DNA from: Brumimicrobium glaciale
GTDB taxonomy: Bacteria > Bacteroidota > Bacteroidia > Flavobacteriales_D > Crocinitomicaceae
Length of the DNA: 64,000 bases
Direction: 5' to 3'
Assembly: GCF_004152935.1 (NCBI RefSeq)
Contig: NZ_SETE01000003.1
Span: 310,001 to 374,000, forward strand
Shown: piece by piece, positions 24,765-33,889 of the stretch
How the letters are laid out: every line of letters starts with the position of its first letter
Position numbering within the stretch: the stretch's first letter is position 1
Notes under the pieces: model-generated
The model's database searches: none
What the model saw: the letters and a program-made list of their open reading frames with translations, nothing else
What the model was told of the DNA's origin: nothing
Translations under genes and position numbers: made by a program

Positions 24765-26873
24765 TTAAATATCTTGTGCTTGAATAGCCGTTACGACAAC
24801 CGTATTGAAAATATCATCCACCGTACAACCTCTACTTAAATCATTTACTGGTTTATTCAATCCTTGAATTATTGGACCAATTGCCAAAGCTTTTGTTTCT
24901 CTTTGAACAGCTTTGTAAGTGTTGTTTCCAGTGTTCAAATCTGGGAAAATAAACACATTGGCTTGACCCGCAACTTCAGATTCTGGAAGCTTCAATTTCC
25001 CTACTCGCATATCTACTGCAGCATCATATTGAATTGGTCCTTCTACTTTTAAATCGGGTCTTTTCAGCTTCACAATTTCTGTAGCTTTTCTCACTCTCTC
25101 CACATCTTCACCTACTCCAGAAGTTCCTGAAGAATAAGAAAGCATTGCAATTTTTGGATCAATATCAAACGCTACACTTGTGGCAGCGGATGAAATAGCT
25201 ATTTCCGCCAATTCCTCTGAATTTGGATTTGGGTTAATTGCACAATCTCCATAAACTGAAACGCGGTCTTCTAAACACATAAAAAATACCGAAGAAACTA
25301 TGGAAGCTTCAGGCTTTGTTTTAATGAACTGAAGTGCTGGTCGAATTGTATGCTGAGTGGTATGAATTGCACCCGAAACCATTCCGTCGGCATCGCCCAT
25401 GTAAACCATCATTGATCCAAAATAAGAAACATCTTCCATCAAGTCTTTCGCCATTACGAGATTGACATTCTTATGTTTACGCAATTCATAAAGCGTTGTG
25501 GCATACTTTTCAAAATGAATAGATTCAACGGGGTCAATAATATTTACCTTGTTAAGATCTAATGCAATATCAAGCGCTATTAATTTTTCTTCAATCGCTT
25601 TTTTGTCTCCAAGCAAAGTTATTTCTGCTGCGTCTACTTCAATTAATTGTTTAGTTGCTCTTAAAATACGTTCATCTAATCCTTCCGGTAAAACAATATG
25701 TTTTTTATTAGATTTTGCTTTTTTCAATAAATTATATTGAAACATTCTTGGAGTAATTCCTTTAGTTTCAAAAGTGATCAATCGTTCAATTAATTCATCA
25801 ACTTTGACATATTTCTCAAAATCTTTAATCGAAGTGCTAATTTTCTGTGTGTTTTCAGCATAAATTTGAGATTTTATTGCTCCAATCGCATTTACCACAG
25901 CAAAAGTTCCTCCATCCACTGCAATAATTGGAACGACATCTGAAAGTCCTTCAATCAATTTATTTATAGATTCTTCTGGAACTAATCCTCCCGTTAAAAC
26001 AATACCAGAAACACTTGGATAATTATCAGAAACGTTAGCTTGTAAAGCACCTAAGATAAGATCGGCTCTATCTCCGGGAGTTATCACTAGACTATCTTCC
26101 ACCAATAAATGATTCAAATAATTAGGCAATTGCATCGCTCCAACACTAAAATATCCAGCTTGATTATTGATGAAAGCTTCACCAAATAGAACTTTCGCAT
26201 TCAATACTTTTACAATTTCTTTAATCGATGGATTTGCTAATAAAGGATTCAAAGGAATAGCATTCACAATTACATCAGAAGGAAAGTGTTTTTCTAATTC
26301 AGAAACCACTAATTCAATGTTTTGCTGTTCTACTTTATTTCCAATAATTGATAAAACTTCAACGCCTTTATCTCTAAAAGTATCGTAAGCCATGTGTAAA
26401 TTACTTACTAATTCATTTAGAGTTTTGCCCACACCACTTTCTAAAATAATGGCTGGAACACCAAGATTTTTGGCAATTAAAACATTGATATCAAATTCAC
26501 CAATCGATCCTTCGCCAGAAAAGCTAGTTCCTTCAATTAAAATGAAATCGAAACGCTCTTCAACGGCTTTATATTTATCAATAATTTTACTGATAATTTC
26601 ATCGTCTTTGTTCTCGTTTTTCTTTCTAATCACTTCACTCCGTGTAAATGCATAAGCATCTTCGAACTTCAAGTCTAAGTTGAAATAACTAATAACTGTA
26701 TTGATATGGTTATCGATTTTCCCTTCTTTTGGATCGTCAATTATTGGTCTGAAATATCCTACTTTTGAGGCTCTTCCTAACAACAATTGCATCAATCCCA
26801 AAGAGACAATTGATTTCCCGCTATTTGGTTCTGTTGTTGCAATATAAATTGCTTTATTGGCTGCTTTCTTCAT
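24765..26873 (-). CDS. pta: Phosphate acetyltransferase (long form)
   Basis: 702 residues. The N-terminal P-loop-like domain has TTEPNSGKSIVSLGL (the cobyrinic-acid-synthase-like domain of long Pta proteins), the middle DRTGG-like domain spans about 210-325, and the catalytic PTA_PTB domain starts near 370 (PRMFQYNLLKKAKSNKKHIV, VLPEGLDERILRA, MLSYSSGTSG and PIQYDAAVD). It makes acetyl phosphate from acetyl-CoA. The ackA gene follows after nine bases. A TAAATTTG -7 box (26922-26929) lies upstream on the minus strand. Confidence 0.97.
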   Translation of the reverse strand: MKKAANKAIYIATTEPNSGKSIVSLGLMQLLLGRASKVGYFRPIIDDPKEGKIDNHINTVISYFNLDLKFEDAYAFTRSEVIRKKNENKDDEIISKIIDKYKAVEERFDFILIEGTSFSGEGSIGEFDINVLIAKNLGVPAIILESGVGKTLNELVSNLHMAYDTFRDKGVEVLSIIGNKVEQQNIELVVSELEKHFPSDVIVNAIPLNPLLANPSIKEIVKVLNAKVLFGEAFINNQAGYFSVGAMQLPNYLNHLLVEDSLVITPGDRADLILGALQANVSDNYPSVSGIVLTGGLVPEESINKLIEGLSDVVPIIAVDGGTFAVVNAIGAIKSQIYAENTQKISTSIKDFEKYVKVDELIERLITFETKGITPRMFQYNLLKKAKSNKKHIVLPEGLDERILRATKQLIEVDAAEITLLGDKKAIEEKLIALDIALDLNKVNIIDPVESIHFEKYATTLYELRKHKNVNLVMAKDLMEDVSYFGSMMVYMGDADGMVSGAIHTTQHTIRPALQFIKTKPEASIVSSVFFMCLEDRVSVYGDCAINPNPNSEELAEIAISSAATSVAFDIDPKIAMLSYSSGTSGVGEDVERVRKATEIVKLKRPDLKVEGPIQYDAAVDMRVGKLKLPESEVAGQANVFIFPDLNTGNNTYKAVQRETKALAIGPIIQGLNKPVNDLSRGCTVDDIFNTVVVTAIQAQDI

Positions 26874-26921
26874 CTTTAGCTTACCTAGCTTTAATTTTAA
26901 TAATCACCTTAAATTGGTTAA

Positions 26922-26929
26922 CAAATTTA
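26922..26929 (-). promoter_or_regulatory. Candidate -7 box for pta-ackA
   Basis: TAAATTTG on the minus strand fits TAnnTTTG, about 50 bases before the pta start codon. Confidence 0.5.
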
Positions 26930-27082
26930 ACAATTAAGCTGCGTAAAGCAAAGTGGAAAAAATTATAAATGGTAGAACCTGACATCAATCATTTAATGCT
27001 AAATAGTCATTACAAGCAGGCTCAAAATCGGAGGTTTTTATCGAAAACTAAATAGCTTAATCTTTTAGCTTTCACCCCTTAA

Positions 27083-27919
27083 TTAAGAAGGAATCACTAA
27101 AAATGGAATTGCTAACTGAAAACCAATTTCGTTAATCTTATTCTTAAAGAACAAATTTTCAAAGAAAGTGTGCTTATTATTAATCATCACCAATAGATCA
27201 ATATTATTTTCTGACTGAAATTTTTCAACTGCTTCAGGAATTTTCTGGTCTTCAACGTTATGAATTTCAAATGCGATGTCCTCTAAGATTTCTTCAAGGA
27301 GATTTCTGTTGTCTAGTTGTTCTTCTGATAATCTCCTCTCGTTATAGACATGCAAACTATGGATTGTTGATTGATATTCTTTCGCAATTTCAAGAATTGG
27401 CTTTACATGTTTTTCGTCAAAAGCAATGCTATAATCTGATGGAAATAATATTTCGCGAGGCACTTCGAACTTAAATTCATCTGGAATAGCCAAAACCGGA
27501 CATTTTGAATTATTCAAAACATCAACCGTGTTTGATCCAAACAAAACCTTCATTGCTCCGGTTGCTCCTTTTGTTCCCATTACAATTAAATCCATACCAT
27601 GTTCCTTGTCCAAATCTTCCATCGCTCCAGTTAATGTCCCGAAAGATGAAACTGATTTAATTTTATGTTTTGGATTACTAAGCTCTTTTTCAAAGCGCTG
27701 ACTTATTTTCTCTAAACCATTCTTAGACGCATTCTTGATTGTTTCCGTTAGCTCAATTCTAGAGGGATTTGGAACGGCATATTCTGTCCCATAAACTACT
27801 AACTTGTATGTGTTCAACAAATAGAAAGTGCAATTTTCATTTTTGACCAATTGTGATGCATAGGAAATAGCATTCCAAGAATTCTCAGAAAAATCTGTAG
27901 GTAATAATATATTCTTCAT
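27083..27919 (-). CDS. Tandem universal stress protein
   Basis: 278 residues made of two Usp domains (about 1-145 and 150-278). The first has the ATP-binding pattern GTKGATGAMKVLFGSNT and starts ILLPTDFSENSWNAI, as is common in Bacteroidota. The second (REILFPSDYSIAFDEKHVKP) lacks the glycine-rich loop and is probably regulatory. Cytoplasmic; no partner gene is adjacent. A TATTTTTG box (27934-27941, minus strand) lies just upstream. Function beyond the family role is unknown. Confidence 0.92.
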   Translation of the reverse strand: MKNILLPTDFSENSWNAISYASQLVKNENCTFYLLNTYKLVVYGTEYAVPNPSRIELTETIKNASKNGLEKISQRFEKELSNPKHKIKSVSSFGTLTGAMEDLDKEHGMDLIVMGTKGATGAMKVLFGSNTVDVLNNSKCPVLAIPDEFKFEVPREILFPSDYSIAFDEKHVKPILEIAKEYQSTIHSLHVYNERRLSEEQLDNRNLLEEILEDIAFEIHNVEDQKIPEAVEKFQSENNIDLLVMINNKHTFFENLFFKNKINEIGFQLAIPFLVIPS

Positions 27920-27933
27920 AATGACTTTTTATT

Positions 27934-27941
27934 CAAAAATA
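27934..27941 (-). promoter_or_regulatory. Candidate -7 box for the universal stress gene
   Basis: TATTTTTG on the minus strand, 14 bases before the start codon; close, so the leader would be very short. Confidence 0.35.
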
Positions 27942-27999
27942 ACTCATATTGAATGCATCAGCAAATAATATAACAGTGATTATTGTCAGTTTTCGAATG

Positions 28000-28140
28000 A
28001 TAATTGATAATTGATAATTGATAATTGATAATTGATAATTGATAATTGATAATTGATAATTGATAATTGATAATTGAAGAGACGGAAAGTTTTTTTCAGG
28101 CCAAAGAAAAGCGGAATTATTTTATCATTTTTAATCAACA
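28000..28140 (+). repeat. Heptamer-array module, copy 1
   Basis: About ten tandem TTGATAA heptamers (28000-28076) followed by a conserved tail: TTGAAGAGACGGAAAG, then CAGGCCAAAGAAAAGCGGAA, then TTTTATCATTTTTAATCAAC. The same module recurs in the same orientation at 28941 and 30660. Confidence 0.92.
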
Positions 28141-28303
28141 ACCACAGTCGCTACCGAGAGTTTCCAATTCGTGGTAGCGTTAATAATTAAACGATTGATA
28201 ATTAACCATTAAGAAGGTTACCATTGTTACACACATTTATACTACTATTAGTTAACTTGCGCTGTTGACCAAGTCATAAAATAATTTCACTCACAGCAAA
28301 GTA

Positions 28304-28939
28304 ATGAAACAAGATATCACGATACCACATGAAGTAAGTTCAAGAGCAGAATTCAAACGTAAATTTAGCTTTGGACAAATGTATTTCTCCTTTATTTATG
28401 CGGCTAGGGCATTTTCTGTATTGTCCAAAAACAAAAAGAGAGGCTTACTTCATCCAGATTTTGTAGAGCGTTTACAGCTAGCAGTAACCGAAGTAAATGG
28501 TTGTGCTGCATGTTCATACCAGCACACTAAAATGGCGCTAAAACAAGGAATGAGTAATGAAGAAATTAGCAGTTTTTTGAGTGGTGGAGACAGTTTTATT
28601 CTTCCAGAAGAAGCAAAAGCAATAGTTTTTGCGCAACACTTCGCTGATGAAACTGGTCGTCCAAAAAAATACGCCTTCGATTCAATTGTAAAAGAATATG
28701 GAGAAGAGAAAGCAGAGATTATCTTGGCCGCTTGTCAAGTTATGATTGCTGGAAACATGTATGGAATTCCTTTCAGTGCTTTTCAATCAAGATTAAAAGG
28801 AAAACCGTTTAAAGACAGTTCGCTTTTCTATGAATTAGGAATGATGATTTCAGGATTGCTAGCGCTTCCATTTGTTATTATTCACCACCTTATTCGAAAA
28901 TTGTTTGGATTTTCGAATAAGAAATTTGCGAAAGACTAG
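28304..28939 (+). CDS. AhpD-like/carboxymuconolactone decarboxylase family protein
   Basis: 211 residues. The AhpD signature is present: AVTEVNGCAACSYQHTKMAL, with the CxxC cysteines at 67 and 70 and a nearby His. Members act as thiol peroxidases/reductases or structurally related enzymes. A hydrophobic C-terminal segment (about 180-200, ISGLLALPFVIIHHLI) is unusual and suggests membrane attachment. The gene is bracketed by two heptamer modules; its stop is one base before the second array. No partner gene (AhpC) is adjacent. Confidence 0.82.
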   Translation: MKQDITIPHEVSSRAEFKRKFSFGQMYFSFIYAARAFSVLSKNKKRGLLHPDFVERLQLAVTEVNGCAACSYQHTKMALKQGMSNEEISSFLSGGDSFILPEEAKAIVFAQHFADETGRPKKYAFDSIVKEYGEEKAEIILAACQVMIAGNMYGIPFSAFQSRLKGKPFKDSSLFYELGMMISGLLALPFVIIHHLIRKLFGFSNKKFAKD

Positions 28940-28940
28940 C

Positions 28941-29061
28941 TGATAATTGATAATTGATAATTGATAATTGATAATTGATAATTGATAATTGATAATTGAA
29001 GAGACGCAAAGCTTTTGTCAGCCCAAAGAAAAATGGAATGATTTTATCATTATTAATCAAC
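28941..29061 (+). repeat. Heptamer-array module, copy 2
   Basis: About eight TTGATAA heptamers (28941-28998), then GAAGAGACGCAAAGCTTTTG, CAGCCCAAAGAAAAATGGAA and TTTTATCATTATTAATCAAC. It lies between the AhpD-like stop and the hipB operator. Confidence 0.92.
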
Positions 29062-29077
29062 ATTCTAATCCAACAAC

Positions 29078-29124
29078 GTCGCTTATTAACGACAAAATCA
29101 CTATTTTTGGTGGAAATAAGCGAC
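29078..29124 (+). promoter_or_regulatory. Probable hipBA promoter-operator
   Basis: A perfect inverted repeat GTCGCTTATT (29078-29087) and AATAAGCGAC (29115-29124) brackets TATTTTTG (29102-29109), a match to the TAnnTTTG -7 box. The right arm ends two bases before the hipB start codon. Autorepression by HipB through paired operator half-sites is the established pattern in this family; use of this site is inference. Confidence 0.65.
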
Positions 29125-29126
29125 AA

Positions 29127-29414
29127 ATGAGTTCTAAAAAAGTAAATCTTCTTCCCAAGTATCAACAAATTTTTGATGAAATAGGGGAAAACATCAAACT
29201 TGCACGAAAACGACGAAAGCTAACTACTGAACAAGTTTCAGAACGTGCTGGAGTTCACCGTTCTACTTTAAATCGCATCGAAAAGGGAGATCCTTCTGTC
29301 GCTATTGGAATATATTTCAATGTGCTAAAAGTCCTTAGCTTAGAAGGAGACTTTAAGAACATAGCAAAAGATGATGTCTTTGGCAGAAAACTTCAAGATC
29401 TTGATTTATTATAG
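29127..29414 (+). CDS. hipB: HipB-like antitoxin (XRE helix-turn-helix)
   Basis: About 95 residues from the ATG at 29127. The open frame extends upstream to 28989, but that part lies in the repeat module and operator and would be unrelated sequence. The HTH is IGENIKLARKRRKLTTEQVS, then RAGVHRSTLNRIEKGDPSVA, a clear XRE/Cro domain. It would bind DNA at the upstream inverted repeat and neutralise HipA, whose gene starts three bases after this stop. Confidence 0.9.
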   Translation: MSSKKVNLLPKYQQIFDEIGENIKLARKRRKLTTEQVSERAGVHRSTLNRIEKGDPSVAIGIYFNVLKVLSLEGDFKNIAKDDVFGRKLQDLDLL

Positions 29415-29417
29415 AAT

Positions 29418-30680
29418 ATGGGAAAAGGAAAATTTGATATTTATGTTTATGCGGATTGGGAAGAATTAAATGGCCCTGCTGAAATAGGAATACTCTCTGC
29501 TCATTTTGCAAAAGGAAAAAAGACATTCAGTTTCGAGTACAATAAAGAATGGTTGAAGAGAGGCGTATTTCAATTATTAGACCCAGAAATTTCATTCTTT
29601 ACTGGGCCACAATATCCAGATAATAAAGAAAATTTTGGTATATTCTTGGATAGCATGCCAGACACTTGGGGTAAAACTTTAATGAAACGACGTGAAGCAC
29701 AAAAAGCAAGACTTGAAAATAAAAAAAGTAAAACGCTATACGAAATTGATTATTTATTAGGCGTTTACGATGAAAGTCGTATGGGAGCGATTCGATTTAA
29801 AACTAATCGAAAAGAAGATTTTCTAGATAATGATAATTCGAACCCAACTCCACCATGGTCATCAATTGGTGATTTACAGAATGCTGTTAAACATCTTGAA
29901 GAAGATTCTAATAATGAAAATATAAATCATTGGCTCTCTATTCTTATAGCGCCTGGATCATCACTTGGTGGCGCTAGGCCAAAAGCCAATATTCTTGGAA
30001 TAGATAAAAGTCTATGGATTGCTAAATTCCCTTCAAAAACAGATATTGTAGATAAAGCGGCATGGGAATTTCTAACTTACGAACTAGCGATTGCTTGTGG
30101 TATAGAAATGTCAGAATCGAAAATAGAAAAGATTTCAGGATTACATCACACATTTTTAACTAAAAGATTCGACCGAAAAAACAAAAATAGAATTCACTTT
30201 GCATCAGCCATGACAATGACAGGAAACACGGAAGAAACTCTTAAAACCAAACATCCAAGCTATTTAGACATAGTTGATGTTATTGAGAACTATGGAGCAA
30301 ATGTCAATATGAATTTAAAAAAGCTCTGGCGCAGAATTGTTTTTAACATTGCAGTTTCAAATACTGATGATCATCTAAGAAATCACGGTTTTATATTGAC
30401 CGAAAAGGGATGGGAACTTTCTCCTGCATATGACATAAATCCTTCAACTGATAAGAATGGACTTTCTTTAAATATTGATATGGATGACAATGCACTAAGT
30501 TTTGAACTTGCAAAAAGCGTTGGAGAATTTTTCCGATTAAATGAAAAAGAAATGAACGAAATAATCGAAGAAATTATTAAAGTAGTGAAAAATTGGAAAA
30601 ATATTGCTAAGAAAATTGGTATTTCAAACAAGGAACAAAGTATCATGGAATCAGCATTCAAATTGATAATTGATAATTGA
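29418..30680 (+). CDS. hipA: HipA-like serine/threonine kinase toxin
   Basis: 420 residues. The N-terminal subdomain (about 1-105) precedes the kinase core: glycine/serine loop APGSSLGGARPKAN (about 178-190), lysine strand WIAKFPSKTD, TKRFDR, catalytic loop VSNTDDHLRNHGF (about 313-325) and metal-binding Asp in LSPAYDINPS. All key residues appear present. Family members phosphorylate aminoacyl-tRNA synthetases and cause dormancy; the target here is unknown. The last five residues (LIIDN) and the stop are encoded by the start of the third heptamer array, so the native C-terminus may have been altered by the repeat. Operon with hipB. Confidence 0.92.
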   Translation: MGKGKFDIYVYADWEELNGPAEIGILSAHFAKGKKTFSFEYNKEWLKRGVFQLLDPEISFFTGPQYPDNKENFGIFLDSMPDTWGKTLMKRREAQKARLENKKSKTLYEIDYLLGVYDESRMGAIRFKTNRKEDFLDNDNSNPTPPWSSIGDLQNAVKHLEEDSNNENINHWLSILIAPGSSLGGARPKANILGIDKSLWIAKFPSKTDIVDKAAWEFLTYELAIACGIEMSESKIEKISGLHHTFLTKRFDRKNKNRIHFASAMTMTGNTEETLKTKHPSYLDIVDVIENYGANVNMNLKKLWRRIVFNIAVSNTDDHLRNHGFILTEKGWELSPAYDINPSTDKNGLSLNIDMDDNALSFELAKSVGEFFRLNEKEMNEIIEEIIKVVKNWKNIAKKIGISNKEQSIMESAFKLIIDN

Positions 30681-30784
30681 TAATTGATAATTGATAATTG
30701 ATAATTGATAATTGATAATTGAAGAGACGGAAAGCTTTTGTCAGCCCAAAGAAAAATGGAATGATTTCATCATTTTTAATCAAC
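30660..30784 (+). repeat. Heptamer-array module, copy 3
   Basis: About eight TTGATAA heptamers (30661-30721) overlapping the 3' end of hipA, then GAAGAGACGGAAAGCTTTTG, CAGCCCAAAGAAAAATGGAA and TTTCATCATTTTTAATCAAC. Nearly identical to copy 2. Confidence 0.92.
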
Positions 30785-30878
30785 ACTTATCCAACTGTTA
30801 CCTGCTGAAAATCAAATATTAAAACCAACTCTATCGCGTTAACAATTACCCATTAATAATTAATCATTAAAAAAACAC

Positions 30879-30886
30879 TACCTTTG
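30879..30886 (+). promoter_or_regulatory. Candidate -7 box for the helicase gene
   Basis: TACCTTTG fits TAnnTTTG, 17 bases before the ATG at 30904. Confidence 0.5.
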
Positions 30887-30903
30887 CAACTTATATATAA
30901 TAC

Positions 30904-32175
30904 ATGACATTTAAACAACTCGGCTTAGCCGAACCCATATTAAAAGCCCTCGAAGAAGAAGGCTACGAAAATCCAACCCCAATTCAAGAACAATCTATTC
31001 CAATCTTATTGAAAGGAAAAGACCTTTTGGGTGTTGCACAAACAGGTACTGGTAAAACAGCTGCTTTTGGAATTCCAATCTTACATCATTTGTACAATTC
31101 GAATAATAATTCGAACGGTAGACGCAGAATTCGTGCTTTGGTGGTAACGCCAACACGTGAATTAGCTATTCAAATTGATGAGAGTTTTACTGCTTACGGT
31201 AGACACACTGGTTTAAGAACTACTGTTATTTACGGTGGTGTAAAACAAACCAAACAAGTAGCGCGCCTTAAACAAGGTGTTGATATTTTAGTTGCAACTC
31301 CAGGTCGTTTACTCGATTTAGTGAACCAAGGTTATATTACTTTCCGTGATTTGGAATTTGTAGTTTTGGATGAAGCGGATCAAATGCTCGACATGGGCTT
31401 TATTCACGATATCAAAAAGATTATCGCTCAGCTTCCACCAAAAAGACAATCCCTTTTCTTTTCTGCTACCATGCCGAAATCAATTGTTGAATTGTCTAAA
31501 AAGATTTTAGGTGAATTTGAACAAGTAACAATTAAACCACAACAAGCAACTGCTGAAAAAGTAGAGCAAGGGGTTTATTTTGTAAGTAAAGGAAACAAAG
31601 TTGATCTATTAGCAAACCTCATTAAAGACCGTCCAGGAGAATCTGTTTTAGTATTTTCTCGCACGAAACACGGAGCTAATAAAATCGTTAAGAAATTAGA
31701 TCAAGTAGATATTAAATCTGCTGCTATTCACGGAAATAAATCTCAACCACAGCGTGAAGCTGCTTTGGGAGGATTTAAAGAAGGAAGGATTCAAGTTTTA
31801 ATTGCTACTGATATTGCAGCGCGAGGAATCGATGTTGACCAATTGTCTTTAGTAGTAAACTACGATTTACCAAATGTTGCTGAAACTTATGTTCACCGAA
31901 TTGGTAGAACTGGTCGTGCACATGCAAGTGGAATCGCTTTGTCTTTTTGTGAAAACGAAGAACGTGCTTATTTAAGAGACATTGAAAAACTCATCAAGCA
32001 GAAAATTCCAGTAATGGATCCACATCCTGAAGTTGAGGAAGAAATTGAAGATAAAAACGCAAAACCACCAAAACAGCAACAAAGAGGTAGAGGCGGCGGA
32101 GGCGGTGGTCAAAGAAAACCACAAAACAAAAAAGGTAATAATAACAACAGAAGTCGCGCTCCAAGGAGAGACTGA
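30904..32175 (+). CDS. rhlE: DEAD-box RNA helicase (RhlE type)
   Basis: 423 residues with all helicase motifs: Q motif [22 protein letters not shown] (I), PTRELA (Ia), [20 protein letters not shown] (II), FFSATMP (III), [10 protein letters not shown] (V) and [10 protein letters not shown] (VI). The C-terminal 40 residues are Lys/Arg/Gly/Asn/Gln rich ([12 protein letters not shown]), a low-complexity RNA-binding tail. It unwinds structured RNA, typically in ribosome assembly, RNA decay or cold adaptation. Single gene with a TAnnTTTG box upstream. Confidence 0.93.
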   Translation: MTFKQLGLAEPILKALEEEGYENPTPIQEQSIPILLKGKDLLGVAQTGTGKTAAFGIPILHHLYNSNNNSNGRRRIRALVVTPTRELAIQIDESFTAYGRHTGLRTTVIYGGVKQTKQVARLKQGVDILVATPGRLLDLVNQGYITFRDLEFVVLDEADQMLDMGFIHDIKKIIAQLPPKRQSLFFSATMPKSIVELSKKILGEFEQVTIKPQQATAEKVEQGVYFVSKGNKVDLLANLIKDRPGESVLVFSRTKHGANKIVKKLDQVDIKSAAIHGNKSQPQREAALGGFKEGRIQVLIATDIAARGIDVDQLSLVVNYDLPNVAETYVHRIGRTGRAHASGIALSFCENEERAYLRDIEKLIKQKIPVMDPHPEVEEEIEDKNAKPPKQQQRGRGGGGGGQRKPQNKKGNNNNRSRAPRRD

Positions 32176-32252
32176 TTTCTAGATTTTTCAAAACATAAAC
32201 TTAAAGCAGTGAATAGAACAATGAAAATTGGGAATTCGCTGCTTTTTTGCTT

Positions 32253-33710
32253 CTACAACAATGGAGAAACCAACCTCACGGTTTTTTCAATTAACTTGGA
32301 TCTCTTAGAGCGATTAAACCATTGCTCTGGATTAATTTGATCAGCTTCTTGAATATCTTGATAAAATGCCGCGCTTAATTCGGCAGCGGTTTCTTCATCA
32401 TAAACAATGGCATTGACCTCAAAATTGAGGTCGAAACTTCTATAATCCATGTTTGCTGTTCCTACAATTGCAATTCTACCATCGACAACCATTGTTTTGG
32501 CGTGCACAAACCCTTTTTGATAAACATAAATCTCAACTCCAGCTCTCAATATTTCAGCGTAATAAGAACGTGATGCAGCATTTACGATGTTCGAATCAGA
32601 TACTCCAGGAACAAGCAATTTAATTTTCACCCCTCCTAAAGCTGCTACGACAAGGGCTTCTATCATACTTTCTCCAGGAATAAAATAGGGTGTTGTGATC
32701 AATACTTCTTCTTTTGCTAAGTTAATAGCTTGCAATAAAGAATATAAAATAGTGGGTACTGGAGAATCCGGTCCACTGGCAACAATTTGTACAATCTTAT
32801 TGTCTTTGATCTCGAAACTTTCTGGTGGTGGAAAATAATCATCAGTTGGAACAAGGTTGTCTTGGGCACAAAAATTCCAGTCACACATAAAGGTATGTTG
32901 CAAGAAAAAAACTGCATGACCTTTAATTTGGATATGTGTATCTCTCCAATACATGTGAGGAGCATCGGGATAATTAATGTATTTATCACTCACATTTATT
33001 CCGCCAACAAAAGCTTCTTGGCCATCAATAATTATAATTTTCCTGTGATTTCTATAATTTAATCGGTTGGCGAAATAAATGAATATTACTCTATGAAAAG
33101 GAAACACCTTTACTCCGGCTGCTGCCAATCGTTTGTGCATTTTACCTCTTACGGCCTTACTACCAAAATCATCATAAATAAACCTCACTTTAACTCCTTC
33201 TCGTGCTTTTTCTATTAAAATGTCTACAATTTGATTTCCAATTACATCATTTTCGAAAATGTAAAATTGAATATGAATGTGATGTTTTGCACGTTTTAAA
33301 GCTTTAATTGCTTCAGGAAACATTTTTTCACCATTAAACAATAATTTCACTTCATTATTGGCCGAAATACTGCTCAATGAATCACTCGTTATCATGTTAA
33401 TAAGCTTCTTGTAATCCTTTAAAATCGCCTTCGCTCCCATGTAAGTCGTTTGTGAATACGCTAAAACCTGTTTTCTTAATTGCTTTGAAAGCTCTTCATC
33501 TTTGACTAATTTTTTGGTGTACATTTTCCTTTTTCTATAATTGATTCCAAAGGACAAATAGAAAATGACTCCAACAACTGGAACCATCACCACAAACAGC
33601 AGATAAGCCAAGGTTTTGGAAAAGCTCTGTGTATCATAAATAATTCGCAAGCAAACTAATATTACCAAAAGCGCGTAAAGAATTTGCAAAATCCACCAGC
33701 TAATTACCAT
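32253..33710 (-). CDS. cls: Cardiolipin synthase (phospholipase D superfamily)
   Basis: 485 residues. Two membrane helices at the N-terminus (about 5-25 and 34-55) are followed by two PLD domains, each with an HKD motif: HRKIIIIDGQEAFVGGIN (about 220) and HAKTMVVDGRIAIVGTANMD (about 404). This is the ClsA-type layout; the enzyme makes cardiolipin from two phosphatidylglycerols at the inner membrane. Single gene, convergent with the helicase. Nothing unusual was seen. Confidence 0.95.
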   Translation of the reverse strand: MVISWWILQILYALLVILVCLRIIYDTQSFSKTLAYLLFVVMVPVVGVIFYLSFGINYRKRKMYTKKLVKDEELSKQLRKQVLAYSQTTYMGAKAILKDYKKLINMITSDSLSSISANNEVKLLFNGEKMFPEAIKALKRAKHHIHIQFYIFENDVIGNQIVDILIEKAREGVKVRFIYDDFGSKAVRGKMHKRLAAAGVKVFPFHRVIFIYFANRLNYRNHRKIIIIDGQEAFVGGINVSDKYINYPDAPHMYWRDTHIQIKGHAVFFLQHTFMCDWNFCAQDNLVPTDDYFPPPESFEIKDNKIVQIVASGPDSPVPTILYSLLQAINLAKEEVLITTPYFIPGESMIEALVVAALGGVKIKLLVPGVSDSNIVNAASRSYYAEILRAGVEIYVYQKGFVHAKTMVVDGRIAIVGTANMDYRSFDLNFEVNAIVYDEETAAELSAAFYQDIQEADQINPEQWFNRSKRSKLIEKTVRLVSPLL

Positions 33711-33889
33711 ACTATTTTCGTTTTAAATTCGTTATAGTGTTTGTATGCCTTATTTATACAACGCTTGAAATTAATCAAAAAATCAAGTCTATTGAAGGAT
33801 TAAAACGATAATTTAAAGACTTGAATTCGATGTTCTTGATACAATGGCAAGTTTTTTGTATTCTCAATACCAAACAAAATTATAAAGCT

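Noticed and set aside
28000-28076. Origin or iteron array
   Set aside because: The heptamers are contiguous simple repeats found three times with the same tail; no dnaA, rep gene or DnaA-box pattern is nearby.
28989-29126. Extended N-terminus of HipB
   Set aside because: The extra 46 codons lie in the repeat module and operator; the ATG at 29127 gives a normal-length antitoxin.
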